This document shows positions 12,458 to 17,802 of a stretch of DNA of 17,802 nucleotides, piece by piece. Source of the DNA: CALJUZ01 sp003387805. Lineage in GTDB: Bacteria; Bacillota; Limnochordia; Limnochordales; ZCTH02-B6. The stretch spans positions 1-17,802 of the forward strand of contig CALJUZ010000008.1 of the NCBI GenBank assembly GCA_937975235.1. The letters are read 5' to 3'. The position numbers were made by a program, and so were the translations under genes. Position 1 is the first letter of the stretch, and every line of letters begins with the position of its first letter. The notes under the pieces were generated by a model. The model was given only the letters and a program-made list of their open reading frames with translations. It searched no databases and was not told the origin of the DNA.

Positions 12458-15247
12458 TTACACGCGGACGACGGCGAGGCGCCGGAGGCGGGCGGCACGA
12501 AGACGGACGGCCACGGCGTCGATGAGCGCGTACGCCGCGGCGGCCCACCCTATGAGCAGCCAGTCCCGCAGGCCGGGGGCCACGACGCCGAAGACGCTTT
12601 GCAGCGGAGGAACGTACAGGACGGCCGCCTGGCCGGCCAGAGACAGCAGAACGGCCCCCGTCAGGTACGCGTTGGGCTTCGGCGCCCCGCCTTCGTCCCC
12701 GGTGCGGCCGGCCGATGCGTCCGAGCGGGCCTGAAACACGTAGATCAGCTGCAGGACCACCAGCGTGGTAAAGGCCAGGGTGCGGGCGTGGGCCTCGCCG
12801 ACGCGCCAGCCGTAGAGGGTGACGACGAAGACGGCCAGGGCCCAGGCCGCAATCATGCAGCCCCGCAGCACGATCTGCACGTGCAGCCCGCCGCTGAAGA
12901 GGCTCTCGCCCGGGGGCCGGGGCGGGCGGCGCATGACGTCCGGGGCCGGCCGGTCGAGACTGAGGGCCACCGCGGGCAGGCCGTCGGTCACCAGGTTCAT
13001 CCACAAGATCTGCATGGGCAGCAGCGGCAGCGGCAGGCCCGCCAGGGCGGCGCAAAACATGGTCAGCACTTCCCCCACGTTGCAGCCCAGCAGGTAGCGG
13101 ATGAACTTGCGGATGTTGTCGTAGATGCCGCGGCCTTCCTCCACCGCGGCGATGATGGTGGCGTAGTTGTCGTCGGCCAGCACCATGTCCGAGGCTTCCC
13201 GGGTGACGTCGGTGCCCGCGCGGCCCATGGCGATGCCGATGTCGGCCTCTTTCACCGCGGGCGCGTCGTTGACGCCGTCACCGGTCATGGCCACGATCTC
13301 CCCGGCCCTCCGCAGCGCCCGCACGATGCGCAGCTTGTGGTGGGGCGAGACGCGGGCGAACACGGCGCTGCGGCGCAGGTGGCGGGCCAGCTCCCCCTCG
13401 GACCATCGGTCCATCATGGCCCCGGTGACGACCTCCTGGCCGCGGGCCATCAGGCCCAGCTGCCGGGCCACGGCCGCGGCCGTGTGGGGGTGGTCGCCGG
13501 TCACCATGATGGTGCGAATGCCCGCCGCGGCCGCGGTCCGCAGCGCCGCTTTCACCTCCGGCCGGGGCGGGTCCATCATGCCCGCCAGCCCCACGAACAC
13601 CAAGTCCCGCTCCCAGTCCACCGCGTCGGCGCCAAGCCCGTGCCCGGACGCGCCGGGCCCGTGGCCGGACGGACCCCGGGCCGGCGGGCGGCGCTCGGCG
13701 TAGGCCAGCGCCAAAACCCGCAGCGCCTGCTTCGCCATGTCGTCGACGACGCCGGCGATGCGGCGGCGCTCGGCCTCCGCCAGGGGCTCCACCCGGCCGC
13801 GCCGCCGGACCCGGGTGCAGAGGGGCAGCACCGCGTCGGGCGCGCCCTTCGTCAGAACGAGGAGCCGCCCTCCTTCCCGGACCAGCACGCTCATCCGCTT
13901 CCGGTACGAGTCAAACGGCGCCTCGCTGACGATGCGGCGGCGGTCGTCGGACGGAGAAAACCCGGCCTTGGCCGCCAGCACCAGCAGGGCCGCCTCCGTC
14001 GGATCGCCGAACACCGCCCACTCGGCGCCCGGCGACGCCGACGCGCCCGCGGCCGGCGGCCGCTGCAGCCGGGCGTGGCTGCAGACGGCGCCGATGCGCA
14101 GCGCTACGGACAGGTCCGGATCCGCCATCGGGTCTACGCGGCGTCCGCCCGCGAAGAACTCCCCCGAGAGGCTGTAGCCCCCGCCCGTCACCTGCACGTC
14201 GCGAGCCGGCGTCCACAGGCGGGTGGCCGTCATCTCGTTGCGCGTCAGCGTGCCCGTTTTGTCGGAACAGATGACGGTGGCGCAGCCCAGCGTCTCCACG
14301 GCCGGCAGCCGGCGGACCACGGCCCGGCGGCGGAGCATCTGCTGCACGCCCAGGGCCAGCGAAATGGTCACCACCGCCGGCAGTCCTTCGGGAATGGCCG
14401 CCACGGCCAGGCTGACGGCGGTCAGAAACATTTTGTAGACCGGCAGGCCTTGAGACACGCCCAGAGCGAACACCACGCCGACGACGCCCAGGCATCCCGC
14501 CACGAGCCAGCGGCCCAGCTGGGCCAAACGAACCTGCAGCGGCGTCGGCGGCGGCTCGGCGCCGCGCATGAGGCCGGCGATGCGCCCCATCTCGGTGTTC
14601 ATCCCGGTTTCCGTGACGACCACGACGGCCCGGCCGCGGGTGACGGCGGTGCCTTTGAAGACCATGTTGACTCGATCCCCGGGCGGCGCCGCCTCGGGCA
14701 GCACCGCGGCCGCGTTTTTCGACGCGGGCGCCGACTCCCCCGTCAGCACCGACTCGTCCACCGCCAGGGCGTGGGCCTCGACCAGCCGGCCGTCGGCCGG
14801 CACCCGGTCCCCGTCGAACAAAAGGGCCACGTCCCCGGGCACCACGTCGACCGCGGGCACCACCGTCTCCACCCCGTCGCGCACCACCCGCGCCGCGGGC
14901 GCCGTCAACTTCTTGAGCGCCTCCAGGGACCGCTCGGCCCGATACTCCTGCATGAAGCCGAGCACGCCGTTCAGCACGACGATGACCGCCACCGCCGCCG
15001 CGTCCAGCCACTCGCCCAGAGCGGCCGACACCGCCGCCGCGCCCACGAGCACCGCGACCATGAAGTCTTGAAACTGCTTCAGAAAAAGCGCGGCCGGCGA
15101 CACGCCGCGGGCATCCTCCAGCTGATTGGGTCCGAAGCGCGCGCGGCGCCGGCGCGCTTCCTCGGCGGAAAGGCCGATCCGCGCGTCGGCGCCCAGCACT
15201 TCCAGCACCCGGTCCGCCGACAGCGTGTGCCACCGGCCGCCGGACAT
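12458..15247 (-). CDS. P-type Ca2+-transporting ATPase (type IIA)
   Basis: SERCA-like calcium pump of 929 aa, similar to B. subtilis YloB and Listeria LMCA1, exporting Ca2+ from the cytoplasm. Actuator motif LTGES is at 168-172, the M4 site PEGLP at 286-290 (E287), the phosphorylation site DKTGTLT at 329-335 (D329), nucleotide-domain KGAPD at 467-471, TGDH at 583-586 and hinge TGDGVNDAP at 655-663. Calcium-ligand positions of M5 and M6 match SERCA: N723 and E726 in CNVGE, and N751, T754 and D755 in NLVTDG. These support calcium over magnesium or monovalent ions. ATG 15247 has GAGGTGAT at good spacing. A Gly/His-rich seven-residue tandem repeat (about 525-540) interrupts the loop before the P domain. 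Its place next to rqcH and yicC matches yloA-yloB-yloC in Bacillus. Confidence 0.93.
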   Translation of the reverse strand: MSGGRWHTLSADRVLEVLGADARIGLSAEEARRRRARFGPNQLEDARGVSPAALFLKQFQDFMVAVLVGAAAVSAALGEWLDAAAVAVIVVLNGVLGFMQEYRAERSLEALKKLTAPAARVVRDGVETVVPAVDVVPGDVALLFDGDRVPADGRLVEAHALAVDESVLTGESAPASKNAAAVLPEAAPPGDRVNMVFKGTAVTRGRAVVVVTETGMNTEMGRIAGLMRGAEPPPTPLQVRLAQLGRWLVAGCLGVVGVVFALGVSQGLPVYKMFLTAVSLAVAAIPEGLPAVVTISLALGVQQMLRRRAVVRRLPAVETLGCATVICSDKTGTLTRNEMTATRLWTPARDVQVTGGGYSLSGEFFAGGRRVDPMADPDLSVALRIGAVCSHARLQRPPAAGASASPGAEWAVFGDPTEAALLVLAAKAGFSPSDDRRRIVSEAPFDSYRKRMSVLVREGGRLLVLTKGAPDAVLPLCTRVRRRGRVEPLAEAERRRIAGVVDDMAKQALRVLALAYAERRPPARGPSGHGPGASGHGLGADAVDWERDLVFVGLAGMMDPPRPEVKAALRTAAAAGIRTIMVTGDHPHTAAAVARQLGLMARGQEVVTGAMMDRWSEGELARHLRRSAVFARVSPHHKLRIVRALRRAGEIVAMTGDGVNDAPAVKEADIGIAMGRAGTDVTREASDMVLADDNYATIIAAVEEGRGIYDNIRKFIRYLLGCNVGEVLTMFCAALAGLPLPLLPMQILWMNLVTDGLPAVALSLDRPAPDVMRRPPRPPGESLFSGGLHVQIVLRGCMIAAWALAVFVVTLYGWRVGEAHARTLAFTTLVVLQLIYVFQARSDASAGRTGDEGGAPKPNAYLTGAVLLSLAGQAAVLYVPPLQSVFGVVAPGLRDWLLIGWAAAAYALIDAVAVRLRAARLRRLAVVRV

Positions 15248-15266
15248 GGGCCATCACCTCTCAGGC

Positions 15267-15314
15267 GCATACGGTCCGCCGCCGCCGGCGGCGGGTCACC
15301 GTTGAACCGTATGC
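15267..15314. repeat. nested inverted repeat upstream of the Ca-ATPase
   Basis: Outer perfect 9-bp arms GCATACGGT (15267-15275) and ACCGTATGC (15306-15314) enclose an inner palindrome of 8-bp arms (15279-15286 / 15287-15294) made of CCG/CGG triplets. It occupies much of the 96-nt gap between the TPR gene stop and the ATPase ribosome site. No T-tract follows on either strand. Confidence 0.6.
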
Positions 15315-15343
15315 ACCCGGGAGGGCGTTCATGAGCGGGCTTG

Positions 15344-16093
15344 TCAGGTGTTGGCCTGCTGAACCTCCATGAGGCGCCGCAGGCCGGCGCCGGCTTCCTC
15401 GTTGTCCGGGTCCAGGCGCAGCACCATGCGGTACTCGTGCTCGGCTTCGGCCATGCGCTCCAGCGCTTCATAGACCAGGGCCAGCTCGAGGCGGACGTCC
15501 GTCCGGTTGCGGTCCAGCCTTTGGGCGTGCAGCAAATGCTCCAGGGCTTCCTCGGGCCGGCCGCTCAGCCGGAGAATGCGGCCCAGGAGCAGCCTGGCGT
15601 CGATCAGGTCCGGCGCGTGCTCCACGGCGGTGCGCAGCGTGTCGACGGCCGCGTCGGAGCCGCCGGCCGCCTGCACGCGGGCCAGGCCGTAATAGGCCGT
15701 GCCGGCGTCGGGGAAGCGGGCCAGGGCCTGTTCGTAGGCGCGCCGGGCCTCGTCCAGCCGTCCCGCAGCGAAGTAAATGTCGCCCATCAAGACGTCCAGC
15801 GGCGCCGCATCGGGAGCCAGGGCCAGCGCGTGCCCGTACGCGGCCAGCGCCCGCTCGGCGTCGCCCGACACGTCGAAAATCATGCCCATCAAAAGGTACG
15901 CTTCCGCATCATCGGGCGCCATGCGGACGGCCTGCTGCAAATGCTCCAGAGCCTCGGGCAGCCAGCCGTTGCCGATGTAGTACACGGCGGTGTCCACCCG
16001 CCAGCGGACGCCGGCGGGCTGGCCGAGAGCGAGGCCCGACAACGCGATGGCCACCGCCAGGACGGCGGCTGCTTTCAGGAATCGATGTCGCAT
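15344..16093 (-). CDS. secreted tetratricopeptide-repeat protein
   Basis: Exported TPR protein of 249 aa. Residues 1-24 are a Sec signal peptide: basic start MRHRFLK, hydrophobic core, and a likely cleavage site after ALG. There is no lipobox cysteine. About six TPR units follow (roughly 29-60, 61-94, 97-128, 129-162, 163-196, 197-230), with typical endings such as RMAPDDAEAYLLMG and LRLDPDNEEAGAGLRRL, so the mature protein is almost entirely a TPR superhelix and presumably a protein-binding scaffold outside the membrane. ATG 16093 is preferred because GGAGG lies 6-7 nt upstream and the signal peptide begins there. It is divergent from rqcH. The partner and role are unknown. Confidence 0.9.
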   Translation of the reverse strand: MRHRFLKAAAVLAVAIALSGLALGQPAGVRWRVDTAVYYIGNGWLPEALEHLQQAVRMAPDDAEAYLLMGMIFDVSGDAERALAAYGHALALAPDAAPLDVLMGDIYFAAGRLDEARRAYEQALARFPDAGTAYYGLARVQAAGGSDAAVDTLRTAVEHAPDLIDARLLLGRILRLSGRPEEALEHLLHAQRLDRNRTDVRLELALVYEALERMAEAEHEYRMVLRLDPDNEEAGAGLRRLMEVQQANT

Positions 16094-16167
16094 GGCGTCC
16101 CTCCGTGCATTCGGGTCGATTTGTTGCACATTCGCCACACGCGGCCTCCTTCCTGCCGCCGGCCCTG

Positions 16168-16176
16168 TGGTACAAT
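16168..16176 (+). promoter_or_regulatory. extended -10 promoter of rqcH
   Basis: TGG followed by TACAAT (16171-16176, 5 of 6) makes an extended -10 element. No good -35 is present at 16-18 nt, as is usual for extended -10 promoters. Initiation is expected near 16183, about 53 nt before the rqcH ATG. Confidence 0.55.
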
Positions 16177-16235
16177 AGCCTGTGCGGCCCCATGCCTGCC
16201 GCCGCCGCTTCAAAGCACACGAGGAGTCTCCGGAC

Positions 16236-17802
16236 ATGCCTTACGACGGCCTGTTCGCCGCCGCCGTGCGCGTACGGCTTCACGGCGCGCTGGCGGACGC
16301 GCGCATCGACAAAATTTATCAGCCGGCGCCGTACACCATCATTCTCCATCTGCGTCGCCCGGGCGAAAATCTGCGTCTTTTGCTCAGCGCGGACCCGCAG
16401 CACGCGCGGGTGCACCTGACGGAAACCAGCCCGCCCAACCCGCTGCAGCCGCCCGCGTTCTGCATGCTCCTGCGCAAGTATCTGGACCCGGGCAAGATCG
16501 TGGCCGTGGAGCAGGTAGGCATGGACCGGATTTTGCACGTCGTCATCGACGGTTTCGACGACGCGGGCCGCCCCGCCCGCCGCCGGCTCATCGCGGAACT
16601 GACGGGGCGCAACAGCAACATCGTCCTGGTGGACGAAGCGTCGGGGCGCATCATCGACGCGCTCCGGCGCGTCAGCGACCGCGTCAATCGCTACCGCGCC
16701 CTGCTGCCCGGCGTGCCGTACGTGCCGCCGCCCCCGGCGGACAAGATCGACCCCCGCGCGGTGACGGCCGCGGACCTGGAACCGTTTGCGCGCGACCTGG
16801 ACCCGGACGACACGGTGGAACGGCTGCTGACCGCGGCGCTGGAAGGCGTCGGCCCCTTCGCGGCAAAGCACATCGCCCTGGCCGCGGGCATCCCGCCCGC
16901 CGCGACCGTCGGCGGGCTGACGGAACTGCCCGGAGAGCCGGCGGACGGGACGCTCCCGGAGCTGACGTCCGAAGGACGGGCCGCCCTCGGGGCGCTGGCC
17001 GACGCGGCCCGCACCGCCGCGCGCGCGGCGGCGAGCGGCTCCGCGGCCCCGGTGCTGGTCGTGGACGAGCGGGGCCTGCCCGCCGACTTCTGGAGCATGC
17101 CGCCTCTCCACGTGGCGCCCGAGCGCGTCCGGGTCATGCCGGATCCGTGCGCGGCCGTGGACGCGTATTACGCGCACCGCCTGGCCGCGGCCGAAAAGGA
17201 CGCGCTGCGCCGCCGGCTGGCGCGCGGCCTGGAGACGGCGCTGAAGCGGCTGCGCCGCAAGCGGCGGGCGCTGGAGGGGGATCTCGAGGAAGCGGAGCGA
17301 GCCGAGGAATACCGCATGTTCGGCGAGCTTCTGACCGCCCATCTGCACATGGTCAAGCAAGGCAGCCAAGCCGTCGTGCCCAACTACTACGCGGGCGGCG
17401 AACCCGTGGTCATTCCCATGGATCCGTCCCTGCACCCGGCGGTCAACGCGCAGCGGTACTTTAAGCGCTACAACAAAGCCGTCACGGCCCGGCGGGCCGT
17501 GCAGGAGCAGCTGGACGCCGTCGCGCGCGACATCGCCTACCTGGAGCAGGCCCTCATGCACGTGGAGACCGCGGCCACCATCGAGGAGCTGGAGGACGTG
17601 GAGGCGGAACTGGCGGCGGCCGGTTTCCCCTTCGGCGCCGCGGGGGGCGGACCCGGCCGCGAGGAACGGCCCGGCTCGCCCGCGTCCCGAGTGCGGGCCG
17701 GACAGCGCCAGGGAGGCGCCGACCGGGCCGCGTCGGCGCCGCTGACGGCCCGGGCGTCCGACGGTTCCCGCATTTTGGTGGGCCGCAGCAACCGGCAGAA
17801 CG
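16236..17802 (+). CDS. rqcH: RqcH (NFACT/Rqc2 family) ribosome quality control factor, 3' end outside window
   Basis: NFACT-family protein, long annotated as fibronectin-binding protein. In bacteria RqcH binds obstructed 50S subunits and recruits tRNA-Ala to add degradative alanine tails. The 522 visible residues start at ATG 16236, with GAGGAG 9 nt upstream. The NFACT-N domain carries GMDRI with the D97-R98 pair (the same numbers as in B. subtilis, needed for alanine tailing) and ELTGRNSNIVL (121-131). A middle HhH-like region follows, then a charged coiled-coil region (about 310-450) with YFKRYNKA. The visible end GRSNRQN (516-522) begins the NFACT-R domain, which continues beyond the window. 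A Gly/Arg/Ala-rich linker of about 40 residues precedes it. It is transcribed away from the TPR/Ca-ATPase genes. Confidence 0.95.
   Translation, partial: MPYDGLFAAAVRVRLHGALADARIDKIYQPAPYTIILHLRRPGENLRLLLSADPQHARVHLTETSPPNPLQPPAFCMLLRKYLDPGKIVAVEQVGMDRILHVVIDGFDDAGRPARRRLIAELTGRNSNIVLVDEASGRIIDALRRVSDRVNRYRALLPGVPYVPPPPADKIDPRAVTAADLEPFARDLDPDDTVERLLTAALEGVGPFAAKHIALAAGIPPAATVGGLTELPGEPADGTLPELTSEGRAALGALADAARTAARAAASGSAAPVLVVDERGLPADFWSMPPLHVAPERVRVMPDPCAAVDAYYAHRLAAAEKDALRRRLARGLETALKRLRRKRRALEGDLEEAERAEEYRMFGELLTAHLHMVKQGSQAVVPNYYAGGEPVVIPMDPSLHPAVNAQRYFKRYNKAVTARRAVQEQLDAVARDIAYLEQALMHVETAATIEELEDVEAELAAAGFPFGAAGGGPGREERPGSPASRVRAGQRQGGADRAASAPLTARASDGSRILVGRSNRQN

Noticed and set aside
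15248..15343. yybP-ykoY (Mn2+) riboswitch before the P-type ATPase
   Set aside because: The gap is only 96 nt and the conserved loop sequences of that riboswitch are not visible; only the inverted repeat is supported.
15909..17561. Minus-strand 550-codon reading frame across rqcH and the TPR gene
   Set aside because: It is antisense to RqcH with all its family motifs and has no recognisable domain.

Overview
This window is very GC-rich chromosomal DNA. It most likely comes from a high-GC, low-branching Firmicute (Bacillota) of the Symbiobacterium / Thermaerobacter / Limnochorda kind. That placement is an inference. It rests on a Bacillus-like gene order (rqcH, Ca-ATPase, yicC, remA, gmk, rpoZ, priA, def, fmt, rsmB, PP2C phosphatase, PASTA-type kinase), the presence of a Spo0A-family protein, strong GGAGG ribosome sites, frequent GTG/TTG starts, and an actinobacterial-type integration host factor (mIHF) that is normally associated with high-GC Gram-positives.

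Layout. Positions 1-1765 (minus strand) hold a Ser/Thr kinase cut by the window edge and its partner PP2C phosphatase, coupled by a 4-bp stop/start overlap. Positions 1887-2072 (plus strand) hold a complete tRNA-Pro(CGG) unit: consensus sigma-A promoter, tRNA with encoded CCA, intrinsic terminator. Positions 2178-3029 (plus) hold an unrecognised two-TM, helix-rich protein whose end overlaps the end of the convergent spo0A-like gene (2980-3771, minus). From 3894 to 12350 (minus) runs a dense housekeeping block, listed here in transcription order: yicC, mihF, remA, gmk, rpoZ, priA, def, fmt, a YugP-type membrane zinc peptidase, rsmB. From 12458 to 16093 (minus) lie a P-type Ca2+-ATPase and a secreted TPR protein. 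From 16236 to the right edge (plus) is rqcH, incomplete at its 3' end.

The housekeeping block combines translation (def, fmt, rsmB, tRNA), RNA turnover and transcription (yicC, rpoZ), nucleotide supply (gmk), replication restart (priA), ribosome rescue (rqcH) and chromosome architecture (mihF, remA). Compared with the Bacillus subtilis order recalled from memory, coaBC is missing between rpoZ and priA and rlmN is missing between rsmB and the phosphatase. Extra genes have been gained: TPR, mihF, zinc peptidase, spo0A-like, tRNA-Pro, membrane protein.

No phage, IS element, CRISPR array or defence system was seen. The points most worth a second look are the Spo0A homologue, with an altered acidic pocket and an altered DNA-recognition helix; the pairing of mIHF with RemA in one transcription unit; a 14-bp palindrome filling the spacer of the promoter that drives this unit; and the uncharacterised membrane protein overlapping spo0A.
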